Origin: Rouxiella sp. WC2420
Lineage (GTDB): Bacteria; Pseudomonadota; Gammaproteobacteria; Enterobacterales; Enterobacteriaceae
Assembly: GCF_041200025.1 (NCBI RefSeq)
Contig: NZ_CP165628.1
Coordinates: forward strand, 1,054,001-1,118,000
Length of the DNA: 64,000 nucleotides
Reading direction: 5' to 3'
Positions 16,459-24,841 of the stretch are shown here, piece after piece (the stretch's first letter is position 1; every line of letters begins with the position of its first letter). A program made the position numbers and the translations under genes. The notes beneath the pieces are model-generated. The model saw only the letters and a list, made by a program, of their open reading frames with translations. It made no database searches and was not told where the DNA came from.

Positions 16459-17124
16459 ATGACGTATCAGCTTAATTTCACAGCATTATGGCCCTATCTG
16501 CCACAGCTTTTGGCCGGTTTATGGACCACCATCGAGCTGACATTCATGGCGACTATCGGTGGTATTGCCATCGGTATCCTTGGCGCGGCGATTCGCTGCG
16601 GTAACAAGGTCGCACTGCGACGCGCGTGGGGCGTATATGTGGAAGCTATCCGCAACACGCCTTTCGTGGTGCAGCTATTCTTTATCGTGTTTGGTTTACC
16701 GACTCTGGGTCTGAAAATGACCGCCGGTGAGGCTGCGTTGCTGGCAATGCTGATTAACCTCGGCGCATACAGCACCGAGATTATCCGCGCCGGTATTCAG
16801 GCAACGCCAAAAGGGCAGTGGGAGGCCGGGCGCGTGCTGGGCCTGACCCGCAGCCAGACTTTCTTTCGGGTAATTTTGCCGCCGTCGTTGAAACGTATTT
16901 ATCCGGCGCTGGTGAGCCAGTGCATTATCGTGATGCTCGGATCGTCGGTGGTGTCGCAGGTGTCGTATCAGGAGCTGACCTTTGTTGCCAGCCTGATCCA
17001 GTCGCGCACTTTCCTGAGTTTCGAGACTTATTTCGTCTGTACGCTGTTTTATCTGGCTCTGTCGATTGCCATGCGTCAGCTGTTATTGCTCGTCGGACGC
17101 CGCTTCTTTGGGAGTTACAGCTGA
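16459..17124 (+). CDS. hpxG: ABC transporter permease (HisM/GlnP type)
   Basis: A 221-residue inner-membrane permease with about five membrane segments. The EAA loop that docks to the ATPase is visible as GQWEAGRVLGLTRSQTFFRVILPPS. The N-terminal family motif YLPQLLAGLWTTIELTFMA is also present. It overlaps the next permease gene by one base (TGATG), and the two should form a heterodimeric channel. Confidence 0.87.
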   Translation: MTYQLNFTALWPYLPQLLAGLWTTIELTFMATIGGIAIGILGAAIRCGNKVALRRAWGVYVEAIRNTPFVVQLFFIVFGLPTLGLKMTAGEAALLAMLINLGAYSTEIIRAGIQATPKGQWEAGRVLGLTRSQTFFRVILPPSLKRIYPALVSQCIIVMLGSSVVSQVSYQELTFVASLIQSRTFLSFETYFVCTLFYLALSIAMRQLLLLVGRRFFGSYS

Positions 17125-17777
17125 TGATGACCTTTACCGACTGGGACATTCTGCGCAACCTGCTGCTCGCGGCGCGCTGGACTATTATGCTGTCGCTGGT
17201 GGCGTTTATTGGCGGCACGGTGGTGACTATTCCACTCATTTTGATGCGCCTGACGCGCCGCCGCTGGCTGGTCAATGTCGTGCGTGTCTATGTTGAAGTT
17301 TTTCAGGGCACACCGCTGCTGATGCAGCTGTTTCTGGCGTTCTTCGGACTGGGCCTGTTTGGCATCAACGTCAGCCCGTGGACTGCCGCCGCCTTTGCCT
17401 TGACCTTTTATTCCAGCGCGTATCTGGTCGATATCTGGTCCGGCAGTATTGATGCTTTGCCAAAAGGACAGTGGGAAGCGTGCCGCTGCCTTGGTCTGAG
17501 TTTTGGTCAAACTCTGTGGCGAGTGATTGCTCCACAGGCGCTGCGCATCGCCATCGCGCCGACGGTGGGATTTTTGGTACAGGTCATCAAGGGTACCGCG
17601 CTGGCGTCGATTATCGGTTTTGTCGAGCTGACCAAGGCCGGAACCATGCTTAACAACGTGACCTACGAGCCGTTTAAAGTCTTTGGATTAGTCGCCTGCG
17701 GCTATTTCCTGATGTGTTATCCACTCTCTCTTTACAGCCACTATCTGGAAAGAACATTGCTTGGAGATAAAAAGTAA
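17124..17777 (+). CDS. hpxH: ABC transporter permease (HisQ/GlnP type), second subunit
   Basis: A 217-residue permease that starts at ATG 17124, overlapping the previous stop codon; the much longer in-frame extension upstream is antisense-like noise inside hpxG. The EAA loop is KGQWEACRCLGLSFGQTLWRVIAPQ. Membrane segments and length match the polar amino acid permease family. Its stop overlaps the ATPase start by one base (TAATG). Confidence 0.87.
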   Translation: MMTFTDWDILRNLLLAARWTIMLSLVAFIGGTVVTIPLILMRLTRRRWLVNVVRVYVEVFQGTPLLMQLFLAFFGLGLFGINVSPWTAAAFALTFYSSAYLVDIWSGSIDALPKGQWEACRCLGLSFGQTLWRVIAPQALRIAIAPTVGFLVQVIKGTALASIIGFVELTKAGTMLNNVTYEPFKVFGLVACGYFLMCYPLSLYSHYLERTLLGDKK

Positions 17778-18526
17778 TGCCGCTGATCACTATAAATCAG
17801 GTTCAAAAATATTACGGTCAGAACCATGTACTGAAAGGCGTGGATCTGGATATCGAAGGCGGTGAGGTGATTTGCATCATTGGCCGCAGTGGCTCGGGTA
17901 AAAGTACGCTGCTGCGCTGCATGAACGGCCTCGAAGCCTATCAGGACGGCAGCATTAAACTCGGCGGCATGACTATCTCCAGTCGCGATTCACAGGCGCG
18001 TGAAATCAGCCGTTCGGTGGGTATGGTATTCCAGAACTTCAACCTGTTCCCGCACATGACTGCGCTGGAAAACGTCATGCTGGCGCCGCGCCGGGTGCTG
18101 GGTAAAAGCGCCGCCGAATGCCGCGAGCTGGCGATTCAGATGCTGACCAAGGTCGGGCTTGCCGATCGCGTGGATTATTATCCGGCTAATCTGTCCGGCG
18201 GCCAGCAGCAGCGCGTCGCCATTGCCCGCGCGCTGGCGATGAATCCCAAAGTTTTACTGTGTGATGAAATTACCTCCGCGCTCGATCCCGAGCTGGTGGG
18301 GGAAGTCTTGAAAGTGTTGGAGCAGCTGGCGGCAGAAGGTATGACGCTGGTGCTGGTAACACACGAAATGAATTTTGCCCGCGAAGTCGGGGACCGCGTG
18401 GTGTTTATGCATCAGGGCACCGTCTGGGAGCAGGGCGAAAGTCGGGCGCTGTTTGCCAATCCGCAAACTCCCGAATTTAAACAGTTTATTGCGTCGGTGC
18501 GTGGCCTGAACGAAGCCACCTCCTAA
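17777..18526 (+). CDS. hpxI: ABC transporter ATP-binding protein (GlnQ/HisP type)
   Basis: A 249-residue ATPase with Walker A (GRSGSGKST, about residues 37-45), Q-loop (VFQNFNLFPHMT), signature LSGGQQQR, Walker B with switch (VLLCDEITSALDPE) and H-loop (LVTHEM). It energises the two permeases encoded just upstream. The following 118 bp before the aminotransferase gene contain an ERIC-derived remnant, so the operon may be interrupted or use a second promoter there. Confidence 0.9.
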   Translation: MPLITINQVQKYYGQNHVLKGVDLDIEGGEVICIIGRSGSGKSTLLRCMNGLEAYQDGSIKLGGMTISSRDSQAREISRSVGMVFQNFNLFPHMTALENVMLAPRRVLGKSAAECRELAIQMLTKVGLADRVDYYPANLSGGQQQRVAIARALAMNPKVLLCDEITSALDPELVGEVLKVLEQLAAEGMTLVLVTHEMNFAREVGDRVVFMHQGTVWEQGESRALFANPQTPEFKQFIASVRGLNEATS

Positions 18527-18612
18527 TATCCTTTATCTTTCAGGATGCAGAGTCAGTTAATGGGCAAGCACTGAGATGCCGCCTGCCTGAATCTCGAATG
18601 ATGTTGGATATT
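18527..18612 (+). repeat. ERIC-derived remnant between hpxI and hpxJ
   Basis: The stretch GCCGCCTGCCTGAATCTC (18578-18595) and the following GAATGAT match the right end of the ERIC copy at 42.36 kb, and the left part (CTTTCAGGATGCAG) resembles the ERIC left end. The conserved ERIC centre (AGTCACTTACTT type) is missing, so this is an internally shortened or decayed copy. Confidence 0.55.
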
Positions 18613-18644
18613 TAATAATGTTTTGATTAAAAAGGATAATTACT

Positions 18645-19904
18645 GTGGACATCTCAAAATTAGGTCAAATCAATCCGCCTAACCGCCTGCTGATGGGGCC
18701 GGGCCCGATCAACGCCGACCCGCGCGTGCTGCGAGCAATGTCGAGCCAGCTGCTTGGCCAGTACGATCCGGCGATGACCAACTACATGAATGAAGTCATG
18801 GCGCTGTATCGCGCGGTGTTCAAAACCGAAAATCAGTGGAGCTTCCTGATTGACGGCACCTCGCGCGCTGGAATCGAGGCCGTGCTTCTGTCTGGCATTC
18901 GTCCGGGCGATAAAGTGCTGGTACCGGTATTTGGCCGCTTTGGCCATCTGCTGTGCGAGATTGCTCGCCGTTGCCGCGCTGAAGTTCACACTATTGAAGT
19001 GCCGTGGGGCGAAGTGTTTGATCCGCAACAGATTGAAGATGCAATTCAATCGGTTAAACCGCGCTGGCTGCTGACTGTGCAGGGCGACACCTCCACCACC
19101 ATGCTGCAACCGCTGGAACAGCTGGGCGAAATTTGCCGTCGTCATGGCGTGCTGTTTTACTGCGATGCTACGGCGTCGATTGCCGGAAACGCGCTGGAAA
19201 CCGATGCCTGGGGTATTGATGCAGTTTCAGCCGGTTTGCAGAAATGTCTCGGCGGCCCGTCTGGCAGTTCGCCGGTGACCATCAGCCCAAAATTTGAAGA
19301 GCAGATCCGCCGTCGTAAGTGCATTGAAGAGGGGATCCGCACCGCCGATCACGCCGACGGCGACGAAGAGATGATCTATTCCAATTATTTCGATCTCGGC
19401 ATGATCATGGACTACTGGGGGCCTGAGCGCCTAAACCACCATACCGAGGCGACCAGCATGCTGTTTGCCGCCCGTGAATGCGCTCGCGTGATCCTCGAAG
19501 AAGGTCTGCAAAACACTATTGCGCGCCACAAGCTGCACGGCGACGCGCTGCTGGCCGGTATTCAGGGCATGGGGCTTGAGGTATTTGGCGACCTTAATCA
19601 CCGTATGAATAACGTGCTTGGCGTTGTTATCCCGCAGGGCGTGCACGGCGAGCAGGTTCGTTCGACTATGCTCAATGATTTCGGCATTGAGATCGGCACC
19701 TCGTTTGGCCCGCTGAGCGGCAAAATCTGGCGTATCGGCACCATGGGTTACAACGCGCGCAAAGACTGTGTGATGCAAACTCTGGTCGCGCTGGAAGCCG
19801 TGTTGAATCGTCTGGGCTTCGCTTCTAAATACGGCGCAGGTTCTCAGGCGGCGTGGGATCACTATTCCCTGGCAACTCATACCAGCGTGGCAGGAGGCCA
19901 GTAA
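18645..19904 (+). CDS. hpxJ: Ureidoglycine-glyoxylate aminotransferase (PLP class V)
   Basis: A 419-residue fold-type I PLP aminotransferase of the alanine-glyoxylate / ureidoglycine-glyoxylate group. The Schiff-base lysine is Lys200 in SAGLQKCLGGPSG, and the N-terminal LLMGPGPINADPRVL is typical. K. pneumoniae HpxJ transfers the amino group of S-ureidoglycine to glyoxylate, giving oxalurate and glycine. The start is GTG at 18645 with AAGGA 8-9 nt upstream. The stop overlaps the start of hpxK. Low sequence likeness to serine-pyruvate aminotransferases is expected; context resolves the assignment. Confidence 0.88.
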   Translation: MDISKLGQINPPNRLLMGPGPINADPRVLRAMSSQLLGQYDPAMTNYMNEVMALYRAVFKTENQWSFLIDGTSRAGIEAVLLSGIRPGDKVLVPVFGRFGHLLCEIARRCRAEVHTIEVPWGEVFDPQQIEDAIQSVKPRWLLTVQGDTSTTMLQPLEQLGEICRRHGVLFYCDATASIAGNALETDAWGIDAVSAGLQKCLGGPSGSSPVTISPKFEEQIRRRKCIEEGIRTADHADGDEEMIYSNYFDLGMIMDYWGPERLNHHTEATSMLFAARECARVILEEGLQNTIARHKLHGDALLAGIQGMGLEVFGDLNHRMNNVLGVVIPQGVHGEQVRSTMLNDFGIEIGTSFGPLSGKIWRIGTMGYNARKDCVMQTLVALEAVLNRLGFASKYGAGSQAAWDHYSLATHTSVAGGQ

Positions 19905-21160
19905 TGATTGCAGCCATCCCATTGAGTACAGAAGCAGAGCAGGCGGCGCTCAGAGTGATGGCACGGTGCGACACGCTGGCCGAACTGAGCGAAACTCCGG
20001 GCGAACTGACCCGCGTTTATCTCTCCGCTCAGCATATTCAGGCTAACCGGCTGGTTGGCGAATGGATGGCCGCGGTGGGCATGATGACCTGGCAGGACAG
20101 CGTGGGGAATATTTGCGGGCGCTATGAAGGCCTTGACTCGCAGGCTCCGGCGCTGCTGCTAGGCTCACATCTCGACAGTGTTCGCAACGCGGGTCGCTAT
20201 GATGGCCCGCTGGGCGTGCTTACCGCGATTGAAGTGGTCACGCATTTACATGCGAAAGGCATTCGCCTGCCGATGGCGGTGGAAATTGTTGGTTTTGCCG
20301 ACGAAGAAGGCACGCGTTTTGGCATCACTCTGCTGGGAAGCCGCGGTCTGACCGGCACTTGGCCACAGGACTGGCTGCAACGCACCGATGCGCAGGGTAT
20401 TTCTGTCGCCGAGGCGATGCTCGGTCTGGGGCTGAATCCAGCCGATATTTTAACCTCACAGCGCGATATCAACGATTTCTGTGCCTATCTTGAGCTGCAT
20501 ATCGAACAGGGTCCTTGCCTGCAGGCGGCCGAATTACCGCTGGGCGTGGTAACGGCAATCAACGGCGCACGCCGCCTTAACTGCGGTTTTATCGGGCATG
20601 CAGGTCACGCTGGAACCGTGCCGATGGGGCATCGTCAGGATGCCCTGGCCGCCGCCGCTGAGTGGATGGTAGCCATTGAAACCCTGACGACAGCGCGGGG
20701 TAAAAATCTGGTGGCAACCGTCGGACATATCCAGAGTTTCCCCGGCGCGGTGAATGTGATCCCCGGCGAAGTCAAGCTGACCCTCGATGTGCGCGGGCCG
20801 GAAGACGTTGCGCTCGGTGAACTGCTGACCACGCTGCTGGACAAAGCCAAAGAAATCGCCGCTCGTCGTGGCCTGACTTTCAATGCTGAACAGTTTTACG
20901 GTATTCAGGCTACGGTTTGTGATGCGAGCCTGCAACAGCGACTGGCGCAAAGTGTGGAGGCCCTGCAAGGCGCATCAATGCCATTGCCAAGTGGAGCAGG
21001 GCATGACGCTATCGCCATTGCCGAACGTTGGCCGGTAGGCATGCTGTTTGTGCGCTGCAAGGATGGCATCAGTCATCATCCGGATGAATCCGTGACTGTT
21101 GAAGACGTGGCTTACGCTACGCAGGCCTATATCGATACGGTATTAAGCTTTAATCAGTAA
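19904..21160 (+). CDS. hpxK: Allantoate amidohydrolase (M20 metallopeptidase family)
   Basis: A 418-residue enzyme that hydrolyses allantoate to ureidoglycine, CO2 and ammonia. Metal ligands are visible in LLLGSHLDSVRNAGRYDGPLG (His89, Asp100) and GFADEEGTRFG (Glu134/Glu135), and the later LELHIEQG supplies another His. The start at 19904 has GGAGG about 8 nt upstream and overlaps the hpxJ stop (TAATG). Family members include AllC, beta-ureidopropionase and hydantoinases, but the flanking aminotransferase and uraD make allantoate the natural substrate. Confidence 0.9.
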   Translation: MIAAIPLSTEAEQAALRVMARCDTLAELSETPGELTRVYLSAQHIQANRLVGEWMAAVGMMTWQDSVGNICGRYEGLDSQAPALLLGSHLDSVRNAGRYDGPLGVLTAIEVVTHLHAKGIRLPMAVEIVGFADEEGTRFGITLLGSRGLTGTWPQDWLQRTDAQGISVAEAMLGLGLNPADILTSQRDINDFCAYLELHIEQGPCLQAAELPLGVVTAINGARRLNCGFIGHAGHAGTVPMGHRQDALAAAAEWMVAIETLTTARGKNLVATVGHIQSFPGAVNVIPGEVKLTLDVRGPEDVALGELLTTLLDKAKEIAARRGLTFNAEQFYGIQATVCDASLQQRLAQSVEALQGASMPLPSGAGHDAIAIAERWPVGMLFVRCKDGISHHPDESVTVEDVAYATQAYIDTVLSFNQ

Positions 21161-21199
21161 AAAATCTGCAATTACTCAGAAATTAATCAGGGATCGAAG

Positions 21200-21691
21200 A
21201 TGACCTTAGAGGAATTTAATGCACTGTCAGCGGAGCAGGTGCGTGCCGTGCTAAGCCCTTGCGTGAATATCCCGCAGTGGGTAAACGCGGTGAGCAGCGC
21301 TCGCCCGTTTAATTCTGTCGATGATGCCGTAGATTTTGCCACTCAAGCCAGCAGCGGTTGGCAGTCAGCGGCAGTCGGCGGCGCTCTGGCCCAGCATCCG
21401 CGGATTGGTGAGCGGATGACGGGTGAAAGCAAAGAGGCCGCGCTTTCTCGCGCCGAGCAGGCATCTTTAGGACTCGAACAGCAAGCGACTCAGGCCCTGC
21501 TTGCGGGCAATCAGCAGTACGAGCAGCGCTTTAACCGAGTGTTTCTGATTCGTGCCAAAGGCAGAACGCCAGCTGAAATTCTTGAACATTTGCAACGTCG
21601 TTTACACAACAGCGATCAGCAGGAATGGCAGGAAACCGCCGAACAGTTACAGCAGATAACCGTGCTGCGCTTTAAGGAGTTATTTAACTGA
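21200..21691 (+). CDS. uraD: OHCU decarboxylase
   Basis: A 163-residue helical enzyme that decarboxylates 2-oxo-4-hydroxy-4-carboxy-5-ureidoimidazoline to S-allantoin. The family fingerprint is present: His66 in QHPRIGER and the C-terminal FLIRAKGRTPAEILEHLQRR. It overlaps hiuH by one base, so the two steps after 5-hydroxyisourate are coupled. In the Klebsiella nomenclature the equivalent gene is hpxQ. Confidence 0.94.
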   Translation: MTLEEFNALSAEQVRAVLSPCVNIPQWVNAVSSARPFNSVDDAVDFATQASSGWQSAAVGGALAQHPRIGERMTGESKEAALSRAEQASLGLEQQATQALLAGNQQYEQRFNRVFLIRAKGRTPAEILEHLQRRLHNSDQQEWQETAEQLQQITVLRFKELFN

Positions 21692-22026
21692 TGACCAAAA
21701 TCACCACGCATATTCTTGATACTTCTTTAGGTAAACCTGCAACTCAGGTTCGCGTCTGGCTGGAGAAAATCGACGGTCCACACAGCCTGAAAATGAGTGA
21801 AACAGCCACCGACAACGATGGGCGAGCGACTGACCTGACGCCAAATGGCGTAGAAGCGGGTAATTATCGTTTGTATGCCGACATCGGTCAGTATTTTGCG
21901 GCTACAGGTCGTGAAACTCTTTATAACCTGGCGATTATTGACGTCATTATTTATGCCGATCAGGCGCATTATCATTTGCCTATCTTGCTCAGCCCTTATT
22001 CTTATTCAACTTATCGCGGAAGCTGA
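21691..22026 (+). CDS. hiuH: 5-hydroxyisourate hydrolase (transthyretin-related protein)
   Basis: A 111-residue transthyretin-like protein that opens 5-hydroxyisourate to OHCU. It carries the N-terminal ITTHILDTSLGKPA with the active-site His and ends in the invariant YRGS tetrapeptide that distinguishes HIU hydrolases from transthyretin. No signal peptide is seen, so it is cytoplasmic. It lies between uraD and the NCS2 permease and corresponds to hpxT. Confidence 0.95.
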   Translation: MTKITTHILDTSLGKPATQVRVWLEKIDGPHSLKMSETATDNDGRATDLTPNGVEAGNYRLYADIGQYFAATGRETLYNLAIIDVIIYADQAHYHLPILLSPYSYSTYRGS

Positions 22027-22043
22027 CAGCGGGGAGTGGCTCA

Positions 22044-23387
22044 ATGAAAGACGATTCCAGACCCGACGCCGCATGTGAGGCCCCCGAAGACTGCCGTTTG
22101 CCGGCGGGTAAAACTTTTGCCTATGGTTTGCAGCATATTCTGACGATGTACGGCGGTATCATTGCTCCGCCGCTGATTATTGGTAGCGCCGCCGGTTTGG
22201 GCGCTCCACAAATCGGGATGCTTATCACCGCCGCGCTGTTTGTTAGCGGGCTGGCAACACTGCTGCAAACGCTGGGCTTGCCGGGAGTGGGGGCGCGCCT
22301 GCCATTGGTGCAGGGCGTGTCATTTGCGGGTGTAGCCACCATGGTCACTATCGTGACCGGCGGCGGTGGTCTCCCAGAGGTGTTTGGCGCAGTCATCGTC
22401 TCATCATTGATTGGTCTGTTTATCGCGCCTTATTTCGCACAAATCATCCGTTTTTTCCCGCCAATAGTTACGGGTACGGTAGTGACTGTGATTGGTTTGT
22501 CATTGATGCCAGTGGCGGTGCGTTGGGCGATGGGCGGCAATGCCCACGCAGCAGACTGGGGATCGACCGGCAATATTGGTCTGGCAGCTTTCACTTTGGC
22601 AGTGATCTTGCTACTTAACCGCTTTGGAAATCAGGCTATTAGCCGCGTTGCGGTGTTGCTGGCCATGGTGCTTGCTACTGTAGTTGCGGTGTTTCTCGGC
22701 AAGACACATTTCTCAGAGCTGGGTCACGGTCCATTATTGGCGATACCGTCGCCATTTGCTTACGGTTTACCGACGTTTAATATCGCCGCAATTCTTTCCA
22801 TGTTACTGATTGTGTTGGTATTGTTGACTGAAACTACCGCTGGTCTGGTGGCGATCGGCGAGATCGTCGGCTCGCCGGTCGATTCAAAACGCATCGCCAA
22901 AGGGCTACGCGCGGACATGCTGAGCAGCGCGTTGTCGCCGGTATTTAACTCATTTCCACAGAGTTCATTTGCCCAGAATATTGGGCTGGTGGCACTCACG
23001 GGGGTGAAAAGTCGTTTTGTAGTTGCGGCCGGAGGCGGAATTTTAATCGCTTTGGGGCTGTTGCCAGAGTTGGGCACGATGGTGGCATCGGTTCCGTCAC
23101 CCGTGCTTGGCGGAGCTGGCGTAGTGTTGTTCGGATCGGTGGCGGCCAGCGGGATCCGCACATTGTCGAAAGTGGATTACAAAGACAATATGAACCTGGT
23201 GGTGGTGGCAACTTCGATAGCTTTCGGGATGATCCCGATTGTGATGCCTACCTTCTACGATCACTTTCCGGACTGGGTACAAACTCTGCTGCATTCGGGG
23301 ATAAGCGCCGCCTGCCTGGCAGCGGTGACTTTGAACGCCTTGTTTAACCCATTAAGAAATACGGATGCTTTAACCGCACACTCTTAG
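22044..23387 (+). CDS. NCS2-family purine permease, probably for urate
   Basis: A 447-residue nucleobase-ascorbate transporter family permease with about 14 hydrophobic segments. Family motifs LPLVQGVSFAGVATM and the SSFAQNIGLVALTGVKSR loop (the QN-x-G motif) are visible. The neighbourhood (uraD, hiuH) points to uric acid or xanthine, as for UacT and XanQ relatives. The gene starts 17 bp after hiuH. Its last 44 bp overlap the end of the convergent CTP-synthase-like gene. Confidence 0.88.
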   Translation: MKDDSRPDAACEAPEDCRLPAGKTFAYGLQHILTMYGGIIAPPLIIGSAAGLGAPQIGMLITAALFVSGLATLLQTLGLPGVGARLPLVQGVSFAGVATMVTIVTGGGGLPEVFGAVIVSSLIGLFIAPYFAQIIRFFPPIVTGTVVTVIGLSLMPVAVRWAMGGNAHAADWGSTGNIGLAAFTLAVILLLNRFGNQAISRVAVLLAMVLATVVAVFLGKTHFSELGHGPLLAIPSPFAYGLPTFNIAAILSMLLIVLVLLTETTAGLVAIGEIVGSPVDSKRIAKGLRADMLSSALSPVFNSFPQSSFAQNIGLVALTGVKSRFVVAAGGGILIALGLLPELGTMVASVPSPVLGGAGVVLFGSVAASGIRTLSKVDYKDNMNLVVVATSIAFGMIPIVMPTFYDHFPDWVQTLLHSGISAACLAAVTLNALFNPLRNTDALTAHS

Positions 23388-24633
23388 TCAACGAATCGTG
23401 GCTGACGTCCCGCTCTCTGTTATTTTGGCGGACCTGTTGCAGGAACGCCATCAGCAGCGGATGGGGACGTTCACGGCGAGATTGCAGCTCGGGATTTCCC
23501 TGCACGCCGACAAAAAACGGATGATTTTCAAGCTCAATCGACTCGGCAGACAGGCCTGACTCATCGGTGCCGCTTACCTGCAAACCCTCACACGACAGTT
23601 TGTCCAGCAAATGTGGACTAAGCCGCCAGCGCTGGTTATAGCGCATCTGCACTTCTCTCCCCATGGCTTTTGCCAACTTGCTGCCCGACTTAAACATTAC
23701 CTTGTAATTTCCCTGTCGCACTGGCTCATCCATTAATGGCAGGCGGGATTGCACCGCCCCCAGTGTTGACGGGCCGGGCAGGGCGATCGCTTCGTCTCCC
23801 AATACTTTCTGGCCAAGCGCTGCCACCATCATATGCATGCCGCCGTTAATGCCCAGTACAGGCATTTGATTGTCGAGCGCCCATTTCGCCACCGCCAGTT
23901 GGCTAGCGGTACTGGTATGAACGCTTTCCGACCCTAGCACCGCCAGGCCCGGCAAGATAATTCCGTCAATATCGAAAAGCGTACTTTCGAGCTGGCTGCC
24001 CATTAAATTTGCCGGGATATAAGTGACCTGAATGTTCATTGCCAGTGCATCGGCGGCATCACCCAGTGCAGCGAGTGTGGCGGGATAGCTATCGCGATGC
24101 TCGCTGGCATCGCCTAAAATTGCCAAATGAAGATGTTTTCCACCGCGCATCACCGGCTGTGTTACTGAGCCGAGCACCCAGCGGCCAAAGCTGTCACGCG
24201 CCCAGCCGTTGCTGCGTACTTTGCCACTTTCGCAGTCTTCCAACTGGTAACGGTCCTGATTTTTCACCACCTGCAATGACTCGATGGAGATGTCTTTTTC
24301 GCGGATCTGTTGCAACATATCCTGATAGCAGGAGCAGGAAAGCGGTTGATTTAGCGGGACAACAATATCTTCTCTAAGCGCCCGATTTATCAAAGATTCC
24401 ATGTCAAATTCAGCACCGGCTCCGCGACCAGTCAAACGCTCGAGCCACAGTAAGCCACTGGCAATCTGCTGTCCCTGTGGAGAGATATATTGGCGAGCAT
24501 TGATAAAGCGTTTGCTGTCGTAACTAACCGGCAGGTGGCACAGCGGCAACGCCCGTAACTCAGCAAGTATCGCGGCCAGCGCACCATAAAATGCAGGTTC
24601 AGGTGTGGAGTGTGCAATAAACGTGATTGTCAT
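23344..24633 (-). CDS. CTP-synthase-glutaminase-like protein lacking the catalytic Cys and His
   Basis: A 429-residue protein. Residues ~165-405 follow the class I glutaminase domain of CTP synthase: IDGIILPGL, VLGINGGMHM, RYNQRWRLSPHLLDKL, HPFFVGVQGNPEL. The nucleophile Cys of GICLGMQ is Asn263, and the His of FHPE is Asn380, while the Glu (382) remains, so it should not hydrolyse glutamine. Residues 1-160 match no family known to me and contain a SCSC motif (99-102). The synthetase domain of PyrG is absent. It overlaps the 3' end of the NCS2 permease by 44 bp tail to tail. A binding or regulatory role tied to purine use is possible but unproven. Confidence 0.75.
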   Translation of the reverse strand: MTITFIAHSTPEPAFYGALAAILAELRALPLCHLPVSYDSKRFINARQYISPQGQQIASGLLWLERLTGRGAGAEFDMESLINRALREDIVVPLNQPLSCSCYQDMLQQIREKDISIESLQVVKNQDRYQLEDCESGKVRSNGWARDSFGRWVLGSVTQPVMRGGKHLHLAILGDASEHRDSYPATLAALGDAADALAMNIQVTYIPANLMGSQLESTLFDIDGIILPGLAVLGSESVHTSTASQLAVAKWALDNQMPVLGINGGMHMMVAALGQKVLGDEAIALPGPSTLGAVQSRLPLMDEPVRQGNYKVMFKSGSKLAKAMGREVQMRYNQRWRLSPHLLDKLSCEGLQVSGTDESGLSAESIELENHPFFVGVQGNPELQSRRERPHPLLMAFLQQVRQNNRERDVSHDSLTKSVRLKHPYFLMG

Positions 24634-24841
24634 CAGTTACCCTCTGTCAGATGTTTTAACGGGGGTATTTAATGCAAGAATTACACCAGCTATCCTGAAG
24701 CATTGTGAGTTTACATTTGTTGAAGGTTATAGATTGGCGTTCAGGGATGATGAGCAGAATCAAAACTTGTTATTGATTGTTCAGCTAACGGCAAAGGATT
24801 TTGCTGATAATCAGGAAATTATCAGCAATTAATCAGTTGAA

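Noticed and set aside
16818-17123. Long N-terminal extension of the second hpx permease
   Set aside because: It reads an alternative frame of hpxG. The overlapping ATG at 17124 gives the normal family length and an operon-like TGATG junction.
24605-24832. 75-codon plus-strand ORF before yafV
   Set aside because: It starts inside the minus-strand pseudo-glutaminase gene, has no ribosome binding site and no recognisable domain.
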